This document shows positions 10,060-18,187 of a stretch of 64,000 nt of DNA, one piece after another. Where the stretch lies: positions 861,435 to 925,434 of the forward strand of contig JAOAUZ010000001.1 in assembly GCA_025464625.1 (NCBI GenBank). The letters are read 5' to 3'. The DNA comes from Rickettsiales bacterium (lineage in GTDB: Bacteria; Pseudomonadota; Alphaproteobacteria; Rickettsiales; SXRF01). Position 1 is the first letter of the stretch. Each line of letters starts with the position of its first letter. The translations under genes were made by a program, and so were the position numbers. The notes below the pieces were generated by a model. That model did no database searches, was not told where the DNA came from, and saw only the letters and a list, made by a program, of their open reading frames with translations.

Positions 10060-10850
10060 TAGGGATAGACCCTAGATATCAAGATATTAAATTCAAAGTT
10101 CCAGAGGAATCAACCGATTACATGGGGTGTTCTGACTATGTTGTTTCCTCAATTGAAGCGATAATCAAAAGCGCAATATCAGAAGACAAGAATAAAATTG
10201 TAATAAACACCAATTTGAAACTTGGCATTCCAATGGAGAATGTAAACAAAATTGCTGGTCCATTTGTAGAGGCTTGGGCTTATGAAACATTCGCAGATAC
10301 ACTCGAAGATAAAAATAACCGTTACAAGCTAGTAAATGTAGAAGCAGGTGAACGACTGAATTTAGCAGATGTCATTTTACAATTTGAAATTGAGCGGAAG
10401 GGACAGCATCAAACTTCTATCACTGGGGCTGTAGATGTTAAAGCTACAAGTAATGATATTGAAGGTAGTGGAAAATCTCCAAACATCACTTCCTTTGCAA
10501 GAATTAGAACTGCCTATGTAAAGGATCCTGATCTGATATTTATTATACTGTCCATCAAGCACAAAGTTTACAGCAAGAGAGACGAGTCCACGAAAATGAT
10601 GATGGGCATTATGGAGGTTGTTGACTTTAATGCCTACGATTTAAAATATTTGTCTGATTCGGACATCAGCTACAATCCTGCTCTAGGTACTGGGCAGTTG
10701 CAAGTACGCGACATACATTATGTTACAAGAAAAAATCGAACCGTTTGGGAATTTTGTCAGTTGCTAGATAAGAAGTGCATTTTATCCAAAAAAGGGTTTA
10801 ATGGATGGCTAGAATACGCAAAACAAAATAACTGGATTAAAGATGAATAA
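10044..10850 (+). CDS. Putative type II restriction endonuclease (PD-(D/E)XK)
   Basis: A 268-residue protein directly before, and overlapping, a DNA adenine/cytosine-N4 methylase, which by itself suggests the nuclease of a type II system. A plausible catalytic core is LADVILQFE followed by TGAVDVKATSNDIEGSGKSP, matching D-x(n)-DxK of PD-(D/E)XK nucleases. The DVK...DI...S..(S/A)PNI.S pattern resembles what I remember of HincII, but that similarity is from memory and its target site cannot be deduced. The coding sequence is visibly A+T-rich. The last eight bases overlap the methylase start. Confidence 0.7.
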   Translation: MAKEIVGIDPRYQDIKFKVPEESTDYMGCSDYVVSSIEAIIKSAISEDKNKIVINTNLKLGIPMENVNKIAGPFVEAWAYETFADTLEDKNNRYKLVNVEAGERLNLADVILQFEIERKGQHQTSITGAVDVKATSNDIEGSGKSPNITSFARIRTAYVKDPDLIFIILSIKHKVYSKRDESTKMMMGIMEVVDFNAYDLKYLSDSDISYNPALGTGQLQVRDIHYVTRKNRTVWEFCQLLDKKCILSKKGFNGWLEYAKQNNWIKDE

Positions 10851-11820
10851 AACCCAAATTATAAACGCAAACGCTTTAGACGCTCTGAAGAATATTGCAA
10901 GCGGCACTGTTGATTTAATAATTGCTGATCCACCATACAACCTTGGCAAAGATTATGGCAATGATAGTGATCGTCAACAGTTTGATGAGTATTTGAATTT
11001 CTCAAAACAATGGATTTCTGAAGCTCATAGGGTTTTAAAAAAAAATGGTACCATCTATATATTTATGGGGGTGCGGTTCATTTCATATGTTTATAACATC
11101 TTGGAAAGAGACTTTGATTTTAAATACAACAGTTGGATATGTTGGCACTATACACAAGGAATGGGCAAAAAGAAGGGTTTTTCACCGCGTCACGATGACA
11201 TATTAATGTTCACAAGAAGTGATAATTTTGCATATAACCTAGACGATATAAAGGTTCCTCAAAAATATTACCGTGAGCGTAATAATATGAGAGGAGCAAA
11301 TCCAGGTGACGTTTGGCTTTTTTCTCATATCCATTATTGCAATGAGAATAGGCATGACCATCCCACGCAAAAACCTGAGGGAATTATAGAGCGAATGGTA
11401 CTCGCCTCTTCAAATGAGGGAGATACGGTTTTAGACCCTTTTGCAGGAAGCGGTACAACCCTCAGAGTTTGTCAGCAGCTGAATCGTAATGTTACGGGAA
11501 TAGAATTAAATCCTGAGTATGTTTCGATGATAGAGTCACGACTATCTAAGCCTTTCACTGGGTTTGATAGTATTGACCCAAGAATGAGTAGAGTGCCTCT
11601 CGATTTAAGAAAGAGAGATATTAGAACAGAATACCTCAAGAACCATATTCAATGGTTTTTAAAGAACCATGATAATTCTGTTGATCTATTCAAAGAGACT
11701 GTTGAAAAAACTTATGGCAAAGAAGCACTGCTTGATGCTTTTGGTGAAATATCTGGCAGCAAAAAAAAGGCATCTTCATACAGCACCCTGTCGTTTTTTG
11801 ATCAACTTGAAATGGCATAA
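10843..11820 (+). CDS. Type II DNA methyltransferase (beta class, N6-adenine or N4-cytosine)
   Basis: A 325-residue SAM-dependent DNA methylase. The catalytic motif IV DPPYN occurs near residue 30 and the SAM-binding motif I DPFAGSGTTL near residue 193, so the order is IV before I, as in beta-class enzymes. HPTQKPEGIIERM is the conserved motif X region just before it. DPPY favours N6-adenine methylation but does not exclude N4-cytosine. The target segment lies between the two motifs and is not recognisable to me. It is partner of the overlapping upstream nuclease. Confidence 0.92.
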   Translation: MNKTQIINANALDALKNIASGTVDLIIADPPYNLGKDYGNDSDRQQFDEYLNFSKQWISEAHRVLKKNGTIYIFMGVRFISYVYNILERDFDFKYNSWICWHYTQGMGKKKGFSPRHDDILMFTRSDNFAYNLDDIKVPQKYYRERNNMRGANPGDVWLFSHIHYCNENRHDHPTQKPEGIIERMVLASSNEGDTVLDPFAGSGTTLRVCQQLNRNVTGIELNPEYVSMIESRLSKPFTGFDSIDPRMSRVPLDLRKRDIRTEYLKNHIQWFLKNHDNSVDLFKETVEKTYGKEALLDAFGEISGSKKKASSYSTLSFFDQLEMA

Positions 11821-11920
11821 TTTAGCTGTCAAGCATACCATGCCTGGCGTAATATTCATCAGCAAGGTACGGATTTTGAGAGTCGCAGTTTGCCTTGTGT
11901 CTTTTTATAACGAGGAGCGA

Positions 11921-11941
11921 GCGGTGCAACCATCGCACCGC
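11921..11941 (+). other. Perfect hairpin after the methylase gene
   Basis: GCGGTGC (11921-11927) and GCACCGC (11935-11941) form a perfect 7-bp stem with a 7-base loop. No T-run follows, so it is not a standard intrinsic terminator. It lies between the methylase stop and the glycine-rich gene. Confidence 0.4.
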
Positions 11942-12000
11942 CATTTAACAAAAGTTTTCTCCAGCAAATAAACTGTGCTATATTGATGCAGGGGTGGCAT

Positions 12001-12471
12001 ATGAATTACAGAAAACAGATTACTATATTTTTTATAATTTTAATGGCGGTTTTGATAGCCGATGTTAGTTCCACATCGGCAGCGGGGAAACACCGCCGAA
12101 AACTAGCTTATGATGTGTGTGACTGTAAGGGGTATGATGGGATTGGCGGGCCGTGTTACGCTGGAATTGGTGGCGCTGCCTATGATGGCATTGGCGGGCC
12201 CGCTTATGCTGGTGTGGGTGGTGCATGCTATGACGGGGTTGGAGGATCAAAATACGATGGCATTGGCGGAGCTGCATACTCTGGGATTGGCGGTCCTGAA
12301 TATGACGGTGTGGGTGGTCCGAGATATGACGGCGTAGGCGGAGCATATTATTCTGGTGTCGGAGGTCCTGCCTACGCTGGAGTGGGCGGACCATGCTATG
12401 CGGGAATTGGAGGCCCTTGCTATTACAGAGTGGCAGGGGAAGGATCATGCTCTAGGATTTGCGAAGAATAA
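12001..12471 (+). CDS. Secreted glycine-rich octapeptide-repeat protein
   Basis: A 156-residue exported protein of unknown function. I use the ATG at 12001 because AGGGGTGG sits just upstream and it gives a clean signal peptide: MNYRKQ, a hydrophobic core, then likely cleavage near STSA-AG (about residue 27). Residues 44-139 are twelve consecutive 8-residue repeats of the form (A/C/E/K/R/Y)Y(D/A/S)G(I/V)GG(P/A/S), and a degenerate unit follows. Cysteines fall at the first repeat position in several units and also near both ends. The regular Tyr-Gly pattern suggests a structural or surface protein, possibly cross-linked by Tyr or Cys. The repeats differ at codon level, so they are not a recent expansion. 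Confidence 0.75.
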   Translation: MNYRKQITIFFIILMAVLIADVSSTSAAGKHRRKLAYDVCDCKGYDGIGGPCYAGIGGAAYDGIGGPAYAGVGGACYDGVGGSKYDGIGGAAYSGIGGPEYDGVGGPRYDGVGGAYYSGVGGPAYAGVGGPCYAGIGGPCYYRVAGEGSCSRICEE

Positions 12472-12485
12472 CCTATAAAAAACTT

Positions 12486-13397
12486 CTAAAAAGCCATTGC
12501 TCCGTATTTTTCTTTTTCTGAAAGCAGGCTGCGCAAATATTTTCCGTAGTCATTGGTGCTGCTTAAATTATCCGCAAGTGTTGCAAGCTGTGAGTCGTCA
12601 ATAAATCCCTGCCGCCATGCTATCTCCTCGAGGCAGGCGATTTTTTGCCCTTGTCGTGCCTCTATCGTTTGTACAAAATGCCCAGCATCAAGCAGCGAAG
12701 AAAAAGTCCCCGTATCCAGCCACGCGATGCCACGCCCGAGCAACTCCACCTGCAATGCGCCTTGCCCAAGATACCATTTATTGACATCGGTTATTTCCAA
12801 CTCCCCGCGTGCAGAAGGCTTAATGTTTTTTGCCACTTCCACCACGCGGTTGTCATAAAAATAAAGCCCTGTCACCGCCCATGATGACTGAGGATTTTTT
12901 GGTTTTTCTTCCAATGAAATTGCTTTGCCAGTGGAATCAAAACCAACAACACCATAACGTTCTGGATCACGAACATGATAACCAAAAACCGTTGCACCAG
13001 AGTTTTTTCTGCTATTCATGGAATCGGCTGTGCATCTCAATTTTTCAGCCATATTGTGACCATAGAAAATATTATCGCCAAGAACGAGACAGACATTATC
13101 ATCACCAATAAAATCTTCACCCAATAAAAAAGCTTGCGCCAAACCATCTGGGCTAGGCTGGGCTTTATATGAAATATTTATCCCTAGTTGTTTACCGTCG
13201 CCAAGCAAGGCTGCAAATAACGGCAAATCATGTGGTGTGGATATAAGTAGAATATCGCGAATCCCTGCCAACAGCAGCAAAGACAAGGGATAATAAACCA
13301 TCGGTTTATCATACACTGGCAAGAGCTGTTTGCTTATCGCGCTCGTCAGTGGCGCAAGCCTTGTTCCCGAACCTCCCGCTAATATTATTCCCTTCAT
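12486..13397 (-). CDS. rfbA: Glucose-1-phosphate thymidylyltransferase
   Basis: Makes dTDP-glucose from glucose-1-phosphate and dTTP, the first step toward dTDP-L-rhamnose and other dTDP sugars for surface polysaccharide. The 303 residues show the nucleotidyltransferase signature [16 protein letters not shown] at the N-terminus, the [16 protein letters not shown] segment, LGDNIFYGH and the C-terminal [11 protein letters not shown] typical of RmlA. It starts three bases after rfbB, so the two are co-transcribed. rfbC and rfbD are not in the window. Confidence 0.95.
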   Translation of the reverse strand: MKGIILAGGSGTRLAPLTSAISKQLLPVYDKPMVYYPLSLLLLAGIRDILLISTPHDLPLFAALLGDGKQLGINISYKAQPSPDGLAQAFLLGEDFIGDDNVCLVLGDNIFYGHNMAEKLRCTADSMNSRKNSGATVFGYHVRDPERYGVVGFDSTGKAISLEEKPKNPQSSWAVTGLYFYDNRVVEVAKNIKPSARGELEITDVNKWYLGQGALQVELLGRGIAWLDTGTFSSLLDAGHFVQTIEARQGQKIACLEEIAWRQGFIDDSQLATLADNLSSTNDYGKYLRSLLSEKEKYGAMAF

Positions 13398-13400
13398 GTT

Positions 13401-14435
13401 TTATCCTATTTTGTAGTTTTTTGTGACGGAGGTACGCCAATGTTGATTTTCTAAATACCAGCGCACAGTATCACGCAACCCATCTTCAAACTTATAGCGA
13501 CGAGAAAATCCAAGCTCACGCTGCGACTTTGAATCATCTATCGCGTAACGACGATCATGCCCTGCACGGTCTGGTACAAAACTCATCTGTTTTCTATATG
13601 ATTCACCGTCAGAACGAGGCTGCATTTCATCAAGAATTTTACAAATAGTTTCTGCCACCTGAATGTTATTGCGCTCGGCATCCCCGCCAAAAGCGTATGT
13701 TTCACCTGCCCTGCCCTTTTCTAATGCCAAAGCCACACCTGTGCAATGATCCTCAACATGAATCCAATCACGAATGTTTTTACCATCGCCATAAATTGGT
13801 ATTTTCTTACCAGCCAGCGCTGTCGTGATGATGCGCGGAATAAATTTTTCTGGGAACTGACGCGCGCCATAATTATTGGTGCAGTTAGTAACTATAACTG
13901 GCAGCCCATAAGTATGAAACCAAGCACGACAGAGATGATCACCAGCAGCTTTTGATGCAGAATAAGGAGAATTCGGGCGCATCGGGGATTCTTCGGTAAA
14001 TTTACCAGTTTCATCAAGTGAGCCATAGACTTCATCCGTTGAAACATGGACAAAACGAAAATTCTCATGCGCAGAACCCACCAAGCCATTATACCAAGCG
14101 CGTGAAGTCTCCAGAAGAGTATAACAACCAAGAACATTGGTTTCGATGAAAGCTGCTGGGCGGGCGATGGAATTATCAACATGTGACTCGGCAGCAAAAT
14201 CAACCACCGCCGTTATATTATGTTCTTTTATAAGCCTTAACACCAAAGCTCCATCTCGAATATCACCTTTTACAAAAATCAATTTATCAGAATTTATCCC
14301 ATCAAGATTTTCACGATGTCCAGCATAGGTGAGTGCATCAAGCACGACCACACGTTTTCCACGCGCAATTTGTTGGGCAACGAAACAACTGCCTATGAAC
14401 CCAGCACCGCCAGTAACTAGAATATTATCTATCAT
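13401..14435 (-). CDS. rfbB: dTDP-glucose 4,6-dehydratase
   Basis: NAD-dependent short-chain dehydrogenase that turns dTDP-glucose into dTDP-4-keto-6-deoxyglucose. The 344-residue protein has the Rossmann motif GGAGFIGS near residue 9, HVSTDEVYG in the active-site region, the catalytic YSASK, and NNYGARQFPEKFIP, which is typical of RmlB. It forms an operon with rfbA. It is separated from the buf cluster by about 30 bases and may be read through from it, but the functions are unrelated. Confidence 0.95.
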   Translation of the reverse strand: MIDNILVTGGAGFIGSCFVAQQIARGKRVVVLDALTYAGHRENLDGINSDKLIFVKGDIRDGALVLRLIKEHNITAVVDFAAESHVDNSIARPAAFIETNVLGCYTLLETSRAWYNGLVGSAHENFRFVHVSTDEVYGSLDETGKFTEESPMRPNSPYSASKAAGDHLCRAWFHTYGLPVIVTNCTNNYGARQFPEKFIPRIITTALAGKKIPIYGDGKNIRDWIHVEDHCTGVALALEKGRAGETYAFGGDAERNNIQVAETICKILDEMQPRSDGESYRKQMSFVPDRAGHDRRYAIDDSKSQRELGFSRRYKFEDGLRDTVRWYLENQHWRTSVTKNYKIG

Positions 14436-14465
14436 TTTTTGACCAAAATTATTGATATAAGGGCG

Positions 14466-15224
14466 TTATTCTACGCAAAAAACCCCATTTGTCACCCAAT
14501 TAGCGAACCAGTCCTGCAAATTATTGATGATAATCGCTGCGTGGGATTCATGTTCATCTATGGTTGCATCAAGCGCATCAGAGACGTTTTTACCGCTTGA
14601 TATATTCTGTAATAGGCTGAATTCCTGCTCGCTTAGATTATGCCTCTGCACCTCGTTATTATGGCGCAAAACCAACAACCAGCTAGAGGTTGGCAAAGGA
14701 ACTGGTGGCAAATTATCTCCAGCACGGGCAAGAGTCAGAAAATCATTAATTTGATAGTCAAAACACAGTAATTTATGGGCAGTACGAAGTTTAAGGCGCA
14801 TTTCACCAAAATCCTCTACTGATATTCCGTTCAAGCTTTCAGGGGAAAGTGGCTTACTATCAGGCAACATAAATACTTCAGCAATCGTGGCTTCAAGAGT
14901 GGCAAGTGCAACGGCAAAAGAATTACCGCTATTTTTGCCAATAAATTCTGCGAATTTATGCGGATAAAAATCAAGATTATAGCTAGTGGGTGGATTTTTC
15001 TCTATATAAGCACGAGCCATAGAGTCAAACTCAGAATCACCCAATAGCTTCAACAATATTGGATAATCACTGCGGATTGCTTTAATAAGCCTTATTCGGT
15101 AGCCATCAGAATAAATGGCAAATTGCTGGGAAACATCAAGACGTGAATGTGGTTTTATAGTAGGTTTTACCTGCGAATCATCATTTTCTAAAATTGCCTT
15201 ATGAAAATCAGAATATATTTTCAT
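14466..15224 (-). CDS. bufC: DUF2063 protein, BufC-like partner of the MNIO enzyme
   Basis: Member of the DUF2063 family (252 residues), which accompanies DUF692 oxidases and is thought to present the precursor peptide to the enzyme. The N-terminal helical part has the family pattern FHKAILENDD...QFAIYSDGYRIRLIKAIRSDYPILLKLLGDSEFD, and the C-terminal part ends in a small winged-helix-like domain. The ATG overlaps the bufB stop as ATGA, so the two are translationally coupled. The gene symbol follows the bufferin nomenclature; the family assignment is from memory of conserved positions. Confidence 0.82.
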   Translation of the reverse strand: MKIYSDFHKAILENDDSQVKPTIKPHSRLDVSQQFAIYSDGYRIRLIKAIRSDYPILLKLLGDSEFDSMARAYIEKNPPTSYNLDFYPHKFAEFIGKNSGNSFAVALATLEATIAEVFMLPDSKPLSPESLNGISVEDFGEMRLKLRTAHKLLCFDYQINDFLTLARAGDNLPPVPLPTSSWLLVLRHNNEVQRHNLSEQEFSLLQNISSGKNVSDALDATIDEHESHAAIIINNLQDWFANWVTNGVFCVE

Positions 15225-16072
15225 AATCCCTCACCCAACCCTCTCCCAGAGGGAGAGGGCAAATAAAGACGCGCTTTATCAAGTTCCGCAAGCAACACGT
15301 CAAATTCAGGAATATTATCATCCCACTCTATCATTGTGCTGATTTTTCCTTTGGTTTTTATCGTGTAACTATATAAATCCCAGACATCATCCTTCACATG
15401 TGCGTCGTGCGTATCAACTATATGCGTGCCAAAATTATGATGCCCAGCCAGATGAATCTGCGCGATTTTATCCGTTGGAATCGCATCTATATATTTCTTA
15501 GCGTCATAGCCATGATTAAAAGAATTAACATAAATATTATTCACATCTAGCAATAGCCCACAGCCAGTATTCTCTGTCAGATTTGCCAGAAACTTCCATT
15601 CAGGGATGGTAGATTCATTAAATTCCAGATAGGTAGAAGGATTTTCCAAGATGAACGAGCGGTCAAGATAATCCTGCACCTGTTTTATACGCTCTGATAT
15701 ATGATTTAATGTCTGCAGAGTGTAAGGCACTGGCAACAAATCATGCGTGTTTTTACTACCGATACCTGTCCAACAAAGATGGTCTGAAAACCAAGCTGGT
15801 TGCAGGAAATCAGCTAGTTCTTTAAGTTTTTGTAGATATGTTTTATTAAGGGGATCAGTCGAACCGATATTCAGCGATACGCCATGCATAATAATCGGAT
15901 AATCTTGACGCAAATCAGCAAGAAAATCCCAATATCCATTATGAGCTTCTATAAAATTTTCGGAGATTATTTCAAACCAATCAACGGATTTTGGGCGAGT
16001 TTCTAAAATAATATCATAGTGCTGGGCGCGAAGACCAAGCCCAAAACCAAGATTGGGATATTTTGTTATCAT
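15221..16072 (-). CDS. bufB: DUF692 multinuclear non-haem iron oxidase (BufB/MbnB-like)
   Basis: TIM-barrel enzyme of the DUF692/MNIO family, 283 residues. These enzymes use two or three irons to modify cysteines of ribosomal peptides, giving copper-binding products such as methanobactin and bufferins. Likely metal ligands are visible: H63 (IMHGVSLNIG), H98 (WFSDHLCW), E143 (ILENPS), D176 (LLLDVNN), H207 (IHLAGHH), D220/H222 (VDTHDAHV) and E249 (MIEWDD). The last residues LPSPSGRGLGEGL are not family sequence; they are encoded by a palindromic repeat at 15227-15260. It is followed immediately by bufC and preceded by bufA. Confidence 0.9.
   Translation of the reverse strand: MITKYPNLGFGLGLRAQHYDIILETRPKSVDWFEIISENFIEAHNGYWDFLADLRQDYPIIMHGVSLNIGSTDPLNKTYLQKLKELADFLQPAWFSDHLCWTGIGSKNTHDLLPVPYTLQTLNHISERIKQVQDYLDRSFILENPSTYLEFNESTIPEWKFLANLTENTGCGLLLDVNNIYVNSFNHGYDAKKYIDAIPTDKIAQIHLAGHHNFGTHIVDTHDAHVKDDVWDLYSYTIKTKGKISTMIEWDDNIPEFDVLLAELDKARLYLPSPSGRGLGEGL
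15227..15260 (-). repeat. Palindromic repeat copy 2, encoding the end of BufB
   Basis: CCCTCTCCC (15239-15247), AGA, GGGAGAGGG (15251-15259) form a perfect 9-bp hairpin preceded by CCCTCACCC. It is the same element as at 16079-16114. Here it lies in frame and supplies the last codons and stop of bufB and the bases around the bufC start. Confidence 0.8.
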
Positions 16073-16078
16073 TTATAA

Positions 16079-16114
16079 CCCCTCACCCCTCCCTCTCCCC
16101 AGAAGGGAGAGGGG
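16079..16114. repeat. Palindromic repeat copy 1, bufA-bufB gap
   Basis: CCCTCTCCC (16091-16099) pairs perfectly with GGGAGAGGG (16105-16113) across a five-base loop, preceded by CCCCTCACCCC. It fills the gap between bufA and bufB. A G+C-rich hairpin here could lower read-through or protect the bufA message, giving more precursor than enzyme. Confidence 0.75.
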
Positions 16115-16130
16115 GAAGTAAGAATAGAAA

Positions 16131-16406
16131 CTACTTCGCAGCAGGAGGAGTGAGTTTTCCGCCTTCTTTTTCACAAGCAGCTTTATCAGCAAATTTCCAT
16201 TCGTTAGGATCATTGTCTGTTTTAGCAGCGCCAGCACAAGAATGTGAACCATTTGCTGTTTTGCAATCATTCTTGCCAGCTTTAGCAATGCCATAGCATT
16301 TATCTTTAGCACCAGCCATCATTTTGTCATCAGCAGCGTTAGCTGACATAGCAACACCAGCAGTGAATACGCCAGCAAGAGCGGTAGCGAGTAAAGTCTT
16401 ATTCAT
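16131..16406 (-). CDS. bufA: Bufferin-type precursor peptide (DUF2282, BufA)
   Basis: A 91-residue exported peptide of the DUF2282 family. The signal peptide ([20 protein letters not shown]) probably ends at SANA-AD near residue 24. The mature part has exactly four cysteines, C37 ([14 protein letters not shown]), C48, C57 (SHSCAGAAK) and C79 (KAACEKEGG), and the [19 protein letters not shown] ending common to the family. Known members are modified on cysteine by DUF692 enzymes and sequester copper in the periplasm. AGGAGA lies before the ATG. A SigF-type promoter at 16470-16495 is upstream, with bufB and bufC downstream. Confidence 0.9.
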   Translation of the reverse strand: MNKTLLATALAGVFTAGVAMSANAADDKMMAGAKDKCYGIAKAGKNDCKTANGSHSCAGAAKTDNDPNEWKFADKAACEKEGGKLTPPAAK

Positions 16407-16469
16407 AATAAAATCTCCTAAAAAAATTATACATTAAGTAGCAAGGGAACAACCTCTGCTGCTCATCCA

Positions 16470-16495
16470 TTCGTATAACATTTGAAAAAGGTTAC
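16470..16495 (-). promoter_or_regulatory. SigF-type promoter of bufABC
   Basis: Read leftward, GTAACC (complement of 16490-16495) is followed after exactly 16 bases by CGAA (complement of 16470-16473). It lies 64 bases before the bufA ATG. The same arrangement precedes doxX at 17682-17707. The sequence matches the SigF consensus I recall for Caulobacter. It reaches to just before the nrsF stop codon, so bufABC has its own promoter. Confidence 0.8.
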
Positions 16496-16496
16496 G

Positions 16497-17129
16497 TCAC
16501 CACTTTAAAATTTTTCTTCCCAGCCATAAACCGAATAAACTAAGAACAATAACAGGAAGATAATGCCATTTTATAAGATGTATTACCGAATCATTATTTT
16601 CCGAAATCCTTAATATTATTGCGCCTATGCTCGATGCAGAAAGAATCGCAACCATCCCCGCTAAATAGTAATGTGTGGTCGCCTGTTTGCGAAGCAGTTT
16701 AAATATTATAAAAGAAGGTAATATGGCAAACATAGTGATACATAATAAACATTCTATCCCATGCACTACATTACCGATTGGCGGCTTGTCACCGATATAT
16801 TCCAATAATAAAACTCCAGAAAATAACAATAGCGGAGCTAAAAACAAAATTGTGTAGCGTTTTTGGCATATATCAGGGAATGAAAGAAAAGAAGCTGATA
16901 ATGAGGTGCTGATTACTAACAAAACAAGCATCACAATTTCAGTGATGAATAGAGGAGAGGATAATTTAACAATAATATCCGCCCTTACCCCCGAAATAAG
17001 AAGAATAATTACGGTATATAAAAATACAAAACCAACCCATTTAACGAATGTTTTATAAGGGCAGGCGTTTGCTTTCACTGGTTGCAAACCGTGGCTTAAA
17101 TTTTCAATTAATTGTTCTGTACTGGACAT
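16497..17129 (-). CDS. NrsF-like membrane anti-sigma factor (DUF1109)
   Basis: A 210-residue protein with about six membrane segments, matching the DUF1109/NrsF family: short cytoplasmic N-terminus, then alternating hydrophobic helices. The family has conserved cysteines; C129 and C132 in GIECLLC are candidates. In Caulobacter NrsF holds sigma factor SigF at the membrane and releases it on metal or oxidative stress. The gene lies one base after the ECF sigma gene and is read with it, the usual sigma/anti-sigma layout. Identification rests on topology, length and position, since the primary sequence of this family is weakly conserved. Confidence 0.8.
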   Translation of the reverse strand: MSSTEQLIENLSHGLQPVKANACPYKTFVKWVGFVFLYTVIILLISGVRADIIVKLSSPLFITEIVMLVLLVISTSLSASFLSFPDICQKRYTILFLAPLLLFSGVLLLEYIGDKPPIGNVVHGIECLLCITMFAILPSFIIFKLLRKQATTHYYLAGMVAILSASSIGAIILRISENNDSVIHLIKWHYLPVIVLSLFGLWLGRKILKW

Positions 17130-17130
17130 A

Positions 17131-17679
17131 TTATTTATTCAATTTCTTTCTGAGTATCTTATAGGCACGGTGCGCTGCAACTTTCACTGCTGACTCGCTC
17201 ATACCTATTTTTTGCGCCACTTCCTTTGCCGTATAGCCCTCACCATGAATCATTTTCAGGATTTTCGGCTGGTTTCCAGACAAATTTTCTACCTCCTCAC
17301 TTATAGATTCGTAAGAAAAGCAGATTTCGGTTACATCACCCGCAGAAATATTTTCAATTTCTTCTATTTCACCAGCAGCGCGTAGCGGATCCGCATAATG
17401 TTTACGCAAATAATCCTGCAAACGGTAATTGGCTATAGCATATAGCCACGGCTCATATAGTCGGTTTCCATCATAGGTATGACGAGCCTTATGGAGAGAA
17501 ATTAGAATTTCTTGCAAAACATCCTCAACATCACCAGCCCGATACACACGTTTTGCTAGATAAGGTCTTAATAATATTGCTGAATTTTTAAGTAAAATGC
17601 TGTACGATTTCCCATCGCCAGCTAGTGCCAAGCGCATTAGTTCTGCGTAATTATTAGTTTCGGTTTTTATTTTGGTCAC
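17131..17679 (-). CDS. ECF sigma factor, SigF-like
   Basis: ECF-type sigma-70 factor of 182 residues. Region 2 is seen in AGDVEDVLQEILISLHKARHTYD and the WLYAIANYRLQDYLRK helix. Region 4 is the helix-turn-helix EGYTAKEVAQKIGMSESAVKVAAHRAYKILRKKL. The long frame up to 18003 is antisense to doxX and cannot be the natural start. I choose the GTG at 17679, with AAAGG about ten bases upstream, which gives normal ECF length. Paired with the nrsF-like gene. Its probable targets are the two GTAACC-N16-CGAA promoters nearby. Confidence 0.9.
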   Translation of the reverse strand: MTKIKTETNNYAELMRLALAGDGKSYSILLKNSAILLRPYLAKRVYRAGDVEDVLQEILISLHKARHTYDGNRLYEPWLYAIANYRLQDYLRKHYADPLRAAGEIEEIENISAGDVTEICFSYESISEEVENLSGNQPKILKMIHGEGYTAKEVAQKIGMSESAVKVAAHRAYKILRKKLNK

Positions 17680-17681
17680 CT

Positions 17682-17707
17682 GTAACCTTTTTTTATAAAA
17701 GAACGAA
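17682..17707 (+). promoter_or_regulatory. SigF-type promoter of doxX-msrBA
   Basis: GTAACC (17682-17687), 16 bases, CGAA (17704-17707), located 36 bases before the doxX ATG in the 64-bp divergent gap. It is identical in both elements and spacing to the bufA promoter. No matching element points toward the sigma gene, which may use the TATAAT-like hexamer read leftward near 17730. Confidence 0.8.
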
Positions 17708-17743
17708 TGAGTCAATGAAGGAAACAAATTATACAGAACAAAT

Positions 17744-18187
17744 ATGAAACTATTAATTAACATATATAACAAATTCATTGCAACACTCAATAAATTAAAC
17801 CCGTTGATGATATTAGTGCTTCGACTATGGATAGCCCATATATTCTGGGCTTCTGGTATGGTAAAAATTGAGGATTTCAGCAATACAGTTGCTCTGTTTC
17901 GTGATGAATATAAAACACCATTCTTACCACCAGAAATAGCTGCAGTTTTAGGAACATTTTTTGAGTTATCCTGCCCGATATTACTCACTCTTGGGCTAGC
18001 CACTCGCCTTGCCGCCCTACCCTTGCTTGCTATGACGGCTGTTATTCAGTTTACTTATGATCAAAATGAGCAACATATATATTGGGCTATGTTACTTGGC
18101 ACTATTTTAGTAAGTGGCGCAGGTAAAATTTCACTGGATTATTTAATAAGTAAAAAATTTAACCAACATAGAAAGGAAAATTTATGA
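17744..18187 (+). CDS. DoxX-family membrane protein
   Basis: A 147-residue inner-membrane protein with four predicted membrane helices, of the DoxX family: LRLWIAHIFWASGMVKIEDF, LGTFFELSCPILLTLGLATRLAALPLLAMTAVIQF and a final helix near IYWAMLLGTILVSG. DoxX-like proteins accompany many bufferin and oxidative-stress clusters, but their biochemical role is unclear. It is the first gene downstream of the SigF-type promoter, and its stop overlaps the start of a cysteine-rich small ORF (ATGA). Confidence 0.88.
   Translation: MKLLINIYNKFIATLNKLNPLMILVLRLWIAHIFWASGMVKIEDFSNTVALFRDEYKTPFLPPEIAAVLGTFFELSCPILLTLGLATRLAALPLLAMTAVIQFTYDQNEQHIYWAMLLGTILVSGAGKISLDYLISKKFNQHRKENL

Noticed and set aside
12065..12448. 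127-codon frame antisense to the glycine-rich repeat gene
   Set aside because: A by-product of repeated codons on the other strand; His/Arg/Gln-rich with no signal or start site.
16063..16312. Open frames on either strand over the palindrome near bufA
   Set aside because: They arise from the repeat and from bufA in other frames; bufA has the signal peptide and the ribosome-binding site.
17311..17334. GTAACC-N17-CGAA read leftward inside the sigma gene
   Set aside because: Spacing is 17 and not 16, and it lies within conserved coding sequence; probably chance.
17680..18003. N-terminal extension of the ECF sigma gene giving a 290-residue protein
   Set aside because: It is antisense to the whole first half of doxX and lies upstream of the promoter region; the remaining 182 residues are a normal ECF factor.
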